Positions 51,293 to 61,492 of a stretch of 64,000 nucleotides of DNA are shown here, in pieces; the stretch's first letter is position 1; the number at the start of each line of letters is the position of its first letter. The stretch covers positions 558,001 to 622,000 of the forward strand of contig NZ_PVTJ01000002.1 in the NCBI RefSeq assembly GCF_003002955.1, read 5' to 3'. Made by a program: the position numbers and the translations under genes. This DNA is from Glycomyces artemisiae (GTDB lineage Bacteria; Actinomycetota; Actinomycetes; Mycobacteriales; Micromonosporaceae). The notes below the pieces were generated by a model. The model was given only the letters and a program-made list of their open reading frames with translations. It did not search any database and was not told the DNA's origin.

Positions 51293-51751
51293 ATGGCGGG
51301 GTCCACAGTGCGGGCGGACGGCGGGGCGGTGGTGCCCGCGGTCGTCGCGGTGCTGCTCGGGCTCGCCACGGTCGTCGTCCTGTGGCGGCTGTACCGGAGC
51401 GGGACCAGGGGCGCGCCGCTCGCGCTCATGGGGATCGGGGCCGCGGCCGCGGTCGTCGGGGCCGCGCTGGTCGTCGCCGACCCGTTCGGGACCGCCGGGG
51501 CCATGACGGTGCTCGCCGTCGTCGGCGGGCCCGCGGTCTACCTCGTCGGGAACCTGCTCGCGGTGCGCGCGGACACCGGCCGCGTCTCGCGCTCCCGGAT
51601 CGGCGCCCTCGCGGGCCTCGCGGTCGTCGCGCTCATCGGGGTCGTGCTGCCCGCGCTCGTGCTCGCGGCGCTCGCGTTCGCCGTGCTCCTGCTCCTCGCG
51701 CTCGGCGCCGCGGGCTGGTTCAAGCCGCCGTCGATCAACGTCCGGGACTGA
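51293..51751 (+). CDS. small multi-pass membrane protein
   Basis: The 152-residue product is almost entirely hydrophobic with four or five helices (about residues 12-30, 42-62, 66-90, 100-118, 120-142) and a short polar end. The Ala/Val/Leu content is extreme and no family is recognised. The next gene begins one base after the stop, so the two membrane proteins are co-transcribed. Confidence 0.65.
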   Translation: MAGSTVRADGGAVVPAVVAVLLGLATVVVLWRLYRSGTRGAPLALMGIGAAAAVVGAALVVADPFGTAGAMTVLAVVGGPAVYLVGNLLAVRADTGRVSRSRIGALAGLAVVALIGVVLPALVLAALAFAVLLLLALGAAGWFKPPSINVRD

Positions 51752-51752
51752 C

Positions 51753-52058
51753 GTGCGGTTCGCCCTCGCCCTCACTGCGCTGCTCCTCGCGGTCCTCGCC
51801 TACGGGATCGCCGCCGGAGTCGGCACCGTTGGGCCCCAAGGGGTCCCGGCCGTCGACTGCTTCCACGTCGACGCCACCGGCGACATCGGCACCTGCGCCG
51901 ACGCCCCCGAACCGGCGCTCACCGGCCCCCTCGCCGCCGCGAACTGGGCGTGGTGGGGGCCGGCCGCGGCGCCCGTCGCGTTCGGGGCGGTCGTACTCGC
52001 CGTGTGGCAGCGGGTCAGGCGGTCGACAGCCGCATCGCGGGCTCCGCGGAGACCTTGA
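51753..52058 (+). CDS. small membrane protein with two helices
   Basis: GTG at 51753 gives 101 residues. A first helix (residues 3-25) could be a signal anchor. A short extracytoplasmic part has two cysteines (DCFHVDATGDIGTC) likely to form a disulfide, followed by a second helix (about 63-85) and a basic tail. It overlaps the convergent GNAT gene by 44 bp. No family known. Confidence 0.6.
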   Translation: MRFALALTALLLAVLAYGIAAGVGTVGPQGVPAVDCFHVDATGDIGTCADAPEPALTGPLAAANWAWWGPAAAPVAFGAVVLAVWQRVRRSTAASRAPRRP

Positions 52059-52485
52059 AGCCGATCTGCTCGTACATGCCGAGCCCCTTGTCCGTCGCGA
52101 GCAGCTCCACCGTTCCGACGCGGTTGTCGCGGAACCACTCCACGAGCGCGACCATGCACGCCCGGCTGTACCCGCGCCGCCGCCACTCCGCGTCGGTCAC
52201 CACGTTGAACACCCACCCGTACAGGCCGGACGGGTTCCCCGGGGTCGGCAGCCGCTCGCTCACCGTCCCGACCGCGCAGGCCGCGAGCCGCCCCGACCCG
52301 TCGGGCGCGTCGACGACCACGGCGTGCAGCGTCGGGGAGGGCTCGGCGAGGCGGCGCGACAGGGCCTCGGCGGTCACGGCCCGCCACTGCGGGTCCGAGG
52401 TGTCGAACCACTCCGAGAGCAGGAGCGCCCGGAACCGGACGAGCTCCTCGATGTCGCCGGGGCCGGCGCTGCGCGTTGCGATCAT
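52015..52485 (-). CDS. GNAT-family N-acetyltransferase
   Basis: The 156-residue protein has the GNAT fold: IEELVRFRALL in the first helix, LAACAVGTVS in strand 4, VFNVVTDAEWRRRGYSRACMVALVEW around residues 90-115 with the acetyl-CoA pyrophosphate loop RRRGYSRA, and ATDKGLGMYEQIGF at the end. The substrate (amino group donor) cannot be told. It overlaps the small membrane protein gene tail to tail by 44 bp. Confidence 0.92.
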   Translation of the reverse strand: MIATRSAGPGDIEELVRFRALLLSEWFDTSDPQWRAVTAEALSRRLAEPSPTLHAVVVDAPDGSGRLAACAVGTVSERLPTPGNPSGLYGWVFNVVTDAEWRRRGYSRACMVALVEWFRDNRVGTVELLATDKGLGMYEQIGFKVSAEPAMRLSTA

Positions 52486-52571
52486 GGCGCGAGTCTAGGC
52501 CGACACCGGGCGTCACCCGAAACGGTTTGCGCGGGTACCGTTGCGCCCCAGACCGTGCCATGATGGGACCT

Positions 52572-54251
52572 ATGTCCCGCCGCCCCAAGGACCTCACCCC
52601 CGAGCAGCTCCGCTTCGTCCCCCAGAAGCCCGTGCGCTGGCTCTCGCCGCGCACGCTCATCGACACGAGCATGCGCTTCGGCCTCGCCCGCGTGTTCGGC
52701 GGTTACGTCGACAAGCGCGAGATCATCGGCAACCGCCCGCAGCCGGTCTACGACCACTCCGGCGCCGAGGAGCTGTGGATCGACTACGTCGCCGACATCG
52801 GCGACGGCTTCAACGCCACCTACTCGATCGCGTACCTCATGGCGCAGGACGAACTCGACGTCGGCGGCGAGCGGCTGCCGCGCGGCTCGGTGCTCGTCAT
52901 GGGCGGCGACGAGGTGTACCCGGCGGGGGACTGGGTCGAGTACGAGCAGCGCATGAAGGGCCCGTACGAGGCCGCGAACCCGGGCTGTCCCGTTGCGCTG
53001 TACGCGATCCCGGGGAACCACGACTGGTTCGACGGCCTGACCGCGTTCGCGCGGCAGTTCACCGAGGGCCGCACGATCGGCGGGTACCGGACCTTCCAGA
53101 AGCGGTCCTACTACGCGCTGAACCTGCCGCACCGCTGGTGGCTGTTCGCGCTCGACGCGCAGTTCGACACCCACCTGGACCAGAACCAGATCGAGTACTT
53201 CCGGCGCGCGGCCGAGCAGATGCAGCCCGGCGACCAGGTGATCCTGTGCGTCGCGCAGCCGTCGTGGCTGTGGACGGCCGAGGACCCGCGCTCGTTCGAC
53301 CGGATCGACCACTTCATCCGCGACGTCATCGCCGCGCGCGGCGGCCGCGTGCCCCTCATCCTCACCGGCGACCGCCACCACTACGCCCACTACTCCGAAG
53401 TAGACGGGGTGCGGCACCTCGTGGGCGCCGGGGGCGGCGGCGCGTACCTGTCGCCGACCCACACGCTCCCCGAGGAACTGACGGCCCCGCGCAAGTCGGT
53501 CCCCGAACCCGATGCGCCCGAACGGGAGTACCGGCTCACGCAGACGTACCCGTCGAAGGCGAAGTCGATGGGCTACGCGTTCGGGATCTTCGCGCGGCTG
53601 CCGTGGCTGAACAAGGGCTTCGTGGCGCTCATGGCGGTCGTCTCCCTCATCGCCACCGTGTCCATCCTGGAGGGAACCGGGACGACGGTCGCCGTCGCGG
53701 CCGTGCTCCTCGGCGCGGGCGTCGGCTTCGCGCACCCCGGCCAGGGCCGCCGCACGAGCAGGCACTACATACTCGGCGGCCTGCACGGCCTCGCGCAAGT
53801 AGCGCTGTCGTGGACGGGCGCGCAGATCATCAAGCAGTTCGACGACGTGTCACTGTGGACGTACCTGGTGTACCTGCCGCTCGCCGGGCTCGCCGGGACC
53901 TGGCTCGTGGGCCTCTACCTCGTGGTCGCGAACCGCCTGGGCGTCAACGCGAACGAGCTGTTCGCGGGCATGTCGGTGATCGACCAGAAGTGCTTCCTGC
54001 GCATCCGCGTCGACGCGAACGGCGCCACGGTCTACCCGATCGGCCTCGACCGGGTCGGCCGCCAGTGGGCCGCCGATCCCGAAGGGGGCGAGACGGACTC
54101 GTGGATCAAGCCGGTCACCCCGCTGAAGCCGCGGCTCATCGAGCCGGGCTTCGCCGCGTCCCACCCCGGCCCCAGCGCGGCGTCGCTGCCGCGGCAGAAC
54201 CCGGTGCGGCGCTTCATGGCCCAGGCGGGGGAGTGGTTCTCCAGCCGCTGA
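52572..54251 (+). CDS. membrane-linked metallophosphoesterase
   Basis: The product has 559 residues from ATG 52572; nearby ATGs at 52560 and 52563 are alternatives, as no ribosome site is evident. The calcineurin-like metal centre is spread over DIGDGFNATYS (about 74), VMGGDEVYPAGD (about 112), IPGNHDWFDG (about 148) and LTGDRHHYAHY (about 262). Instead of DxH the first motif is DIGD. Three or four hydrophobic helices lie at about 350-470, with a cytosolic C-terminal part. It is thus a membrane-anchored phosphodiesterase or phosphatase. The substrate may be a nucleotide or lipid phosphate. Confidence 0.88.
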   Translation: MSRRPKDLTPEQLRFVPQKPVRWLSPRTLIDTSMRFGLARVFGGYVDKREIIGNRPQPVYDHSGAEELWIDYVADIGDGFNATYSIAYLMAQDELDVGGERLPRGSVLVMGGDEVYPAGDWVEYEQRMKGPYEAANPGCPVALYAIPGNHDWFDGLTAFARQFTEGRTIGGYRTFQKRSYYALNLPHRWWLFALDAQFDTHLDQNQIEYFRRAAEQMQPGDQVILCVAQPSWLWTAEDPRSFDRIDHFIRDVIAARGGRVPLILTGDRHHYAHYSEVDGVRHLVGAGGGGAYLSPTHTLPEELTAPRKSVPEPDAPEREYRLTQTYPSKAKSMGYAFGIFARLPWLNKGFVALMAVVSLIATVSILEGTGTTVAVAAVLLGAGVGFAHPGQGRRTSRHYILGGLHGLAQVALSWTGAQIIKQFDDVSLWTYLVYLPLAGLAGTWLVGLYLVVANRLGVNANELFAGMSVIDQKCFLRIRVDANGATVYPIGLDRVGRQWAADPEGGETDSWIKPVTPLKPRLIEPGFAASHPGPSAASLPRQNPVRRFMAQAGEWFSSR

Positions 54252-54252
54252 C

Positions 54253-55794
54253 CTACTGCGGCCGCGGCTCGGCCGGGGTCTCAAGGAGACCTGCGTCGGG
54301 CCCGTGCCCGCCGCGGCCCATGAGCCGGTGCAGCCCCGGGCTGAACACCGCCAGGATCACCGCGGTGAGGATCGCGAGGCCCGCGAGGATGTAGAAGAAC
54401 GCCTGCTCGCCGACCTTCGGCACCAGGAACGCGTACGCCTGCCCGCCGAGCGGCGTGCCCACGGCCGGGCCGAGGAACCACACGCCCATCAACTGGCCCT
54501 TGAGGTTCGCGGGCGCCAGCTGCGTCGTCACCGACAGGCCCACCGGCGAGACGCACAGCTCGCCCCACGTCAGCAGCAGGTACACCACGACCATCCACCC
54601 GAGCGCGACGAGGATGCCCGAGTCGGCGCGGCCTTGCAGCCACCCCAGGAACACCCACGACAGGCCCGTCAGGCCCACGCCGAGCGCGAACTTGTACGCC
54701 GTGCCGAAGCCCGTCCCGGCCTTGAGCCAGATCGCGCCGAAGATCGGCGAGAAGATCAGGATGAAGATCGAGTTGAAGTTCTGCACCCCGCCCGCGGGCA
54801 GGTGGAAGCCCCACGAGTCGAGGTCCACGGAGTTCGCCGCGAACGCGGTGAGGATCGACCCCATCTGGAGGTACAGCATCCAGAACACGACCGACGCGAT
54901 GAACAGGCCGACGTACGCGCGCAGGCCCGCCTTCTCCGCGGGCGTCACGTCCTTCGCCTCGCCGAAGATGTAGATGAAGTACCAGACCGCGGCCGCGATC
55001 GACAGGATCGTCACGACCGTGGGCACCGTCGAGAGCGTCAGCGTCCCGGTCGCCGCCCAGATCGCGATCGCCACCGCCGCGACCACGAGCGAGATCACGA
55101 TGATCCGCACGACCTTGCCGCGCTCCTCGTCGGCGAGCGGCCGCGAGGGCCCGATGCCGGTGCCCGTCAGGCGCGACCAGCCGCGCACGTACCAGAGCAG
55201 GCCGAGCGCCATCCCGACCGCGGCGGCGCCGAAGCCGAGGTGCCAGCGGTCGTCCCCCGCGAGGTAGGGCGTGACGAGGATGCCGAGGAACCCGCCGAGG
55301 TTGATGCCCATGTAGAACACGGAGAAGCCCGAGTCGCGGCGCGCGTCGGTGTCGCCGTCGTAGAGGCGCCCGACCATGACGGAGATGTTCGGCTTCAGCA
55401 GGCCCGAGCCGAGCACGACCAGGAACAGGCCGAGGAACACCAGGGCCGGGCCGCTCACCGGGATCGCCATCGAGATGTGGCCGCACATGATGATGACGCC
55501 GCCGATGAGGACCGCGCGCCGCGCGCCCAGGATGCGGTCGGCGAGCCACCCGCCCGGCAGCGACGTCAGGTACACCGCGCCCGAGTACAGCGACGCGATC
55601 GGGACGGCGACCGTGTCGGACAGGCCCAGGCCGTTCTGGAGCACGGACGCGGTGAGGAACGTCAGCAGGATGCCCTGGAGCCCGTAGAAGCTGAACCGCT
55701 CCCACATCTCGGTGCCGAACAGGACCGCGAGGCCGCGCGGATGCCCGAAGAAGGTCTTCTCGCGGCCGGCGGCCGGGTACTCGCGATGGGACAT
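54253..55794 (-). CDS. POT-family proton-coupled oligopeptide transporter
   Basis: ATG at 55794 has GGGAGG upstream. The product has 513 residues with twelve to fourteen transmembrane helices. The POT signature ExxERFSFYG is present as EMWERFSFYG (about residues 28-37), and the FYxxINxGG motif as FYMGINLGGFLG near 165, both needed for proton coupling. GELCVSPVGLS near 405 is the third POT block. It imports di- and tripeptides. The stop codon is two bases from that of the convergent phosphoesterase, so no terminator separates them. Confidence 0.96.
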   Translation of the reverse strand: MSHREYPAAGREKTFFGHPRGLAVLFGTEMWERFSFYGLQGILLTFLTASVLQNGLGLSDTVAVPIASLYSGAVYLTSLPGGWLADRILGARRAVLIGGVIIMCGHISMAIPVSGPALVFLGLFLVVLGSGLLKPNISVMVGRLYDGDTDARRDSGFSVFYMGINLGGFLGILVTPYLAGDDRWHLGFGAAAVGMALGLLWYVRGWSRLTGTGIGPSRPLADEERGKVVRIIVISLVVAAVAIAIWAATGTLTLSTVPTVVTILSIAAAVWYFIYIFGEAKDVTPAEKAGLRAYVGLFIASVVFWMLYLQMGSILTAFAANSVDLDSWGFHLPAGGVQNFNSIFILIFSPIFGAIWLKAGTGFGTAYKFALGVGLTGLSWVFLGWLQGRADSGILVALGWMVVVYLLLTWGELCVSPVGLSVTTQLAPANLKGQLMGVWFLGPAVGTPLGGQAYAFLVPKVGEQAFFYILAGLAILTAVILAVFSPGLHRLMGRGGHGPDAGLLETPAEPRPQ

Positions 55795-55982
55795 CTCGGT
55801 CCTCCCGTGTCTCGGCGCTGCACTGCGCACTCTGGTACCCGGCGCGACCGGCGCCGACACCTGCCGACGCTAACCGCTCGCGGGCGCGCAGGCGGCGGGA
55901 ACGGACGAAACGGGCGTCACCGAACGGATGCGGTGCGGTCATTTGTCTGATATGCACGGTTGCCTGGACTACGATCCGGCCT

Positions 55983-56936
55983 ATGAGCGACGATCCTTAC
56001 TGGAACCCCGGCCCGACCGACGAGCCGTCCGGCCGCTTCTCCGGCGGCGACCCGCTCGTCACCGACACGTTCGAGGGCTGGTGGCACGCCTCGCTCGACG
56101 TCGTCCAGCGCTCCTGGCGCTCGGTCGGCCTCATTCTTTTGATCGGCGTGGTCCTGCCGCGCTGGATCCTCGGCGCCTACAACAACAACGTGCGCACCCC
56201 CGACACGGACGTGGCCGTCACCGATTGGGGGACGTTCGTGCGCGAGTACTCGCCCGGCGTCCTCGCCGGGTTCATCGGCCTGGTCCTCGGCCTCGCGGTC
56301 CTGTACGTCTCGGGCTCGGCGGTCCTCGGCGCCGTGCGCACCGCCGCGGCGGAGGCCGCCGGGGGCTTCCTCTCCCTCGGGGAGGCGTTCTCGTTCGGGT
56401 TCAAGCGCGGCGGGAAGTTCTTCCTGTGGCTGCTGCTCGCCTGGGCCACCATCGTCGTCGGCCTGGTCCTGTGCGTCCTGCCCGGCCTGTGGGCGATCTT
56501 CGCGCTCAGCCTCATGGCCCCCGCGGCGGTCTTCGAGGCCCGCCGCAGCCCCTACGCGCGGTCGATCCAGCTGACGCACTCGGCGTTCTGGCCCGCGCTC
56601 GGGCGCCTGTGCATCGTGGTGCTCGTCGCGATCGCCGCGAACCTCCTCATCGCGATCATCGGCCTGCTCCTGGCGGGCGTGTGGCACGCGGTCTTCGCGG
56701 GCTGGCTCGCCGCGATCCTCACCGTCGTCACCGAGGCGGTCATGGCGCTGCTGCTCCTGGCCCCGATGATCTGGGTCCTGGCGGCGTCCCTGTGCACGTA
56801 CGCGTGGCTGCGCGGCCGCACCGAGCCGCTCTCGGCCACGTCCCTGTCCGCGGAGGCCTCGGGCGCGGCGGCCCCCGGCGGCTACACCGGCCCCGGCGAG
56901 CCCGGCCACCCCGGATCGCCCTCGCCGACCCCGTAA
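55983..56936 (+). CDS. integral membrane protein (six-helix, unknown)
   Basis: The 317-residue protein has a polar N-terminus, six hydrophobic segments (about residues 44-62, 88-115, 138-165, 172-185, 205-232, 240-268) and a Pro/Gly-rich C-terminal tail. The layout is that of the actinobacterial membrane family sometimes annotated as glycerophosphoryl diester phosphodiesterase membrane domain, but no enzyme motif is present. It is divergent from the POT gene and ends in a terminator, so it stands alone. Confidence 0.7.
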   Translation: MSDDPYWNPGPTDEPSGRFSGGDPLVTDTFEGWWHASLDVVQRSWRSVGLILLIGVVLPRWILGAYNNNVRTPDTDVAVTDWGTFVREYSPGVLAGFIGLVLGLAVLYVSGSAVLGAVRTAAAEAAGGFLSLGEAFSFGFKRGGKFFLWLLLAWATIVVGLVLCVLPGLWAIFALSLMAPAAVFEARRSPYARSIQLTHSAFWPALGRLCIVVLVAIAANLLIAIIGLLLAGVWHAVFAGWLAAILTVVTEAVMALLLLAPMIWVLAASLCTYAWLRGRTEPLSATSLSAEASGAAAPGGYTGPGEPGHPGSPSPTP

Positions 56937-56954
56937 GGATCGATGCCGTGCAGT

Positions 56955-56982
56955 GGACGCCGGGGCGCTCGCCCCGGCGTCC
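56955..56982 (+). terminator. hairpin terminator
   Basis: A 13-bp perfect stem (56955-56967 with 56970-56982) with a CT loop separates the membrane-protein gene from groEL. Confidence 0.8.
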
Positions 56983-57013
56983 GCGCTTTCCACCACTGGT
57001 TCCGTGCCCCGGA

Positions 57014-57040
57014 TTGGCACTCTCACGGCGAGAGTGCTAC
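57014..57040. promoter_or_regulatory. CIRCE operator 1 (HrcA)
   Basis: TTGGCACTC-N9-GAGTGCTAC matches the CIRCE consensus TTAGCACTC-N9-GAGTGCTAA with two changes. It lies 130 bp before groEL. Confidence 0.93.
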
Positions 57041-57047
57041 AACTGAT

Positions 57048-57074
57048 TTGGCACTCGCCGCTGGGGAGTGCTAA
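57048..57074. promoter_or_regulatory. CIRCE operator 2 (HrcA)
   Basis: TTGGCACTC-N9-GAGTGCTAA has one change from consensus. The two operators start 34 bp apart, about three helical turns, allowing two HrcA dimers on one face of the DNA. Confidence 0.95.
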
Positions 57075-58796
<1,722 letters not shown>

Positions 58797-58853
58797 CAAG
58801 CGGCCCTTCGGGACTGCCTGCTCAGGCCGACTGAGTACTGCAAGGGAGGACCC

Positions 58854-58869
58854 CTCACTGTAAAGTGAG
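58854..58869 (+). terminator. small hairpin after groEL
   Basis: CTCACT (58854-58859) pairs with AGTGAG (58864-58869), loop GTAA, extended weakly by GGAG/CTCC. Confidence 0.5.
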
Positions 58870-58925
58870 TGGTTCTCCCTTTCTCTGTACTGGCCTCCAG
58901 TGCAGACGGCGCAGCCGCTGCGCAA

Positions 58926-58960
58926 GCGGCATACCGCCCCAACCACGGGCGGTATGCCGC
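58926..58960 (+). terminator. strong hairpin terminator of groEL
   Basis: GCGGCATACCGCCC (58926-58939) pairs perfectly with GGGCGGTATGCCGC (58947-58960) around a 7-nt loop. Confidence 0.88.
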
Positions 58961-59034
58961 GACGCCCGAAATGTTTGCGGCCCAGCCGATTCGCGGCTCT
59001 TCACACCGTGTGCGACGCGGGCTAACCTTTGCAC

Positions 59035-60933
59035 GTGTCCCCCGCACCCCGCCCGCACCGCTCCGATCGGCGCCTCGCCGCGCTGGCGTTCATGACCGGC
59101 GTGCTCGCCGTGCTCGTCTTCACCTGCTACGTCGGCGGCACCGCCACCGAGTCGCGCCTCGCCGAGCCCGACCCGTTCCCCGCGGTCCCCGAGCCCGACG
59201 CGCCCGCCTACCGCGAGGACGGCCCCCTCCTCCTCGTGTGCACCGACGACGCCGAGGACTTCGCCGAGCGCAACGAAGGCGTCGCCTACAGCGAGCGCAT
59301 CGCCAACGAGCGCCTCCAGGAGGACTGCCTCGCCGACGGCTACCGCGACCTGCCCGCCGCCATCGCCGCCGCGGAACCCGACGCGCGCATCCAGATCCTC
59401 CCCGGCCACTACACCGTCGACGCCACGATCGTCGTCGAGACCGCCGGCCTCCAGATCGAGGGCGTCGGCGACAGCCCCGACGACGTGCAGGTCTCCGCGC
59501 ACTTCGCCGCCGACGCCGTCCTCACCGCACACGCCGCCTCCGGCCTCTACATCAAAGGCGTCGCCTTCGGCCAGGCCCGCGGCGCCGCCCTGCGGCTCAC
59601 CGCCGTCGAAAGCGCGATGCTCGACGAGGTCGGCGCGTTCCAGAGCGACGGCGCAGGCCTCCACGTCGCCGACTCCTCCGGCGTCGAGGTCCGCGACTGC
59701 CGCGCCGAGGCCGCCGACACCGCCGGGGTCCTCATCGAGAACTCCAGCGCCCACGTCATCGGCTGCGAGGCCACCGGGAACGCCGCGGGGATCGAGATCC
59801 GCGGCACCGACACCACCGCCAGCGCCGTCGGGAACCGCCTGCACGGCAACACGACCGGGCTCGTCATCGCCGACTCCGGGCCCGCCGCCGAGATCGACGT
59901 CAGCGACAACGTCGTCTACGGCAACAACGCCGACCACTACAGCCTCCTCGGCACCGCCGCCTGCGAGGCCGATGCGGCGCAGCGCGACTGGACCGGCGGG
60001 GTCCTGTGCCCCGACCGCACCTACCCCGTCGGGGTCGGCGTCCTCGTCGCGAACGGCACCGGCACCGCCGTCGCCGAGAACCGGATCTGGAACCAGCAGA
60101 CCGCGGGCGTCGCCGCCTGGGGCCGGCCGGGCCAGGAGGCGGGGCTCGGCGGGGACCGGAACACGTTCAGCGGCAACGTCTACGGCTTCCGCGAGGACGG
60201 CGCGAAGCACCGCAACCGCCTCGACGTGTGGTGGGACGGCACCGGCGCCGCCACCTGCTTCGACGAGTCCGGGACGCACCGCACCACCCCCTCGGTGCTC
60301 CCCGCCTGCGGCGGCGACGTCGCGCGCATCGCCGGAGACCCGCTGCGCACCTTGAAGGTGTGGGAGTGCGGGCTCGGGGACTCGGGTGACCTGTCGGCGA
60401 CCTGCGACTGGCTCGGGGCGCGGTTCACCGACCGGCTCGAATTCCAGACGGCCGTGGCGTTCGCCGCGGTGCTGCTGTTCCTCGCGGGCGCGGGGTGGCT
60501 CGGCGCCGCGCGGTCGCCGAACCCGCCGCGGGCCGGGGCGATGACGTTCTCGGCCATCGCGACCGGCTGCGGGGCGCTGCTGTTCGTGCTCGCCGTCTGG
60601 TCGGGCCGCGCCGACTACGAGGCGCTCGCGGTGGCGCTGTGGGGCGGCGGGTGGCTGCTGGCGGGGCGGTCGTGGTTCCGGTCGGGGGTGCGGTTCCTCG
60701 GCGGGTTCACGGTGATCGTGGGCGGGATCGCGGTGCTCGACGCGATCGACCGCGGGGTGGTGACGCTCGCGCCGATGCCGGTGTCCCCGGCGTGGCTGTG
60801 GCTCGGACTCCTGCCCTTGTGGACGCTGTTCGCGCTCGGCGCGGCCTTCGGGCCCCGCCGCCGCGCGGAGGAGCCGGTGCAGGTCGAGCGCACCCCGGTG
60901 ACCGCCCCGGTGAACGACCGCTGGGACTGGTGA
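59035..60933 (+). CDS. beta-helix protein with membrane-anchored ends
   Basis: GTG at 59035 lies 6 nt after TAACCT, a good -10, so the transcript is probably leaderless. An in-frame TTG two codons earlier is less likely. The 632 residues have a signal-anchor helix at about 20-38, an extracytoplasmic NosD-like right-handed parallel beta-helix (about 105-430, repeats such as AGVLIENSSAHVIGCEATGN), and four C-terminal transmembrane helices (about 475-590). The fold often binds or cleaves carbohydrates, but no catalytic residues can be named. Six or more cysteines in the outer part suggest disulfides. Confidence 0.82.
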   Translation: MSPAPRPHRSDRRLAALAFMTGVLAVLVFTCYVGGTATESRLAEPDPFPAVPEPDAPAYREDGPLLLVCTDDAEDFAERNEGVAYSERIANERLQEDCLADGYRDLPAAIAAAEPDARIQILPGHYTVDATIVVETAGLQIEGVGDSPDDVQVSAHFAADAVLTAHAASGLYIKGVAFGQARGAALRLTAVESAMLDEVGAFQSDGAGLHVADSSGVEVRDCRAEAADTAGVLIENSSAHVIGCEATGNAAGIEIRGTDTTASAVGNRLHGNTTGLVIADSGPAAEIDVSDNVVYGNNADHYSLLGTAACEADAAQRDWTGGVLCPDRTYPVGVGVLVANGTGTAVAENRIWNQQTAGVAAWGRPGQEAGLGGDRNTFSGNVYGFREDGAKHRNRLDVWWDGTGAATCFDESGTHRTTPSVLPACGGDVARIAGDPLRTLKVWECGLGDSGDLSATCDWLGARFTDRLEFQTAVAFAAVLLFLAGAGWLGAARSPNPPRAGAMTFSAIATGCGALLFVLAVWSGRADYEALAVALWGGGWLLAGRSWFRSGVRFLGGFTVIVGGIAVLDAIDRGVVTLAPMPVSPAWLWLGLLPLWTLFALGAAFGPRRRAEEPVQVERTPVTAPVNDRWDW

Positions 60934-61004
60934 GCGCCCCGACTGCTACAAACCCGAGCGGATTCACGGAACCGGCGCACCGCCCGATCGCGTACTGTTG
61001 CCCC

Positions 61005-61205
61005 ATGACTTGGACCTGGAAGCTCGAAGACGCCGACGGCAACGCCATCGAAACCCCCGACAGCGACCTGGGCAGCCAGGGCGACGCGGAGTCGTGGCTG
61101 GGCGAGCGGTGGCGCGAGTTCGCCGACCAGGGGGCCGCGGTCGCGATCCTCGTCGAGGACGGCGCCACGGTCTACCGCATGGACCTCACCCCCGCCGAGG
61201 AGTAG
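61005..61205 (+). CDS. small acidic protein of unknown function
   Basis: The 66-residue acidic protein starts at ATG 61005, only 7 nt after TACTGT, so it too looks leaderless. The core WLGERWREFADQGAAVAILVEDG predicts one helix and a beta hairpin. No family is named, though small proteins of this kind are widespread in actinomycetes. It stands alone. Confidence 0.7.
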   Translation: MTWTWKLEDADGNAIETPDSDLGSQGDAESWLGERWREFADQGAAVAILVEDGATVYRMDLTPAEE

Positions 61206-61291
61206 CCCCCGGGCGGGCACGGGTCCAGGCGGAGCCCGCCAGCGGGAACGCGGCGGCCCTTCGTAGCCCCCCGGGCGGGCACGGGCCCAGG
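61202..61291. repeat. imperfect direct repeat after the small acidic gene
   Basis: A 28-29 bp unit beginning GTAGCCCC occurs at 61202-61229 and again at 61263-61291, with one insertion and one change. The first copy includes the stop codon of the preceding gene. Both are GC-rich and can form hairpins, so they may act as tandem terminators. Confidence 0.6.
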
Positions 61292-61492
61292 GCCCGCGCC
61301 CGCCGACCGCACCCCGTGCCGGGCGGCGACCCGGCGGCCGGGCCGGTCGGCCGCCGCACACCGCAGCCGTGCTCCGCTGTCGCACCCCGCTGGCACCTTT
61401 GAAGCCGGGGCGTCCGTGAACCGACACCCCCGACCTCGGGGGCCGGAGGCGAGCGTCGCCGATCGGCGCCGGGCCGTAATAGGCTGGGCCGC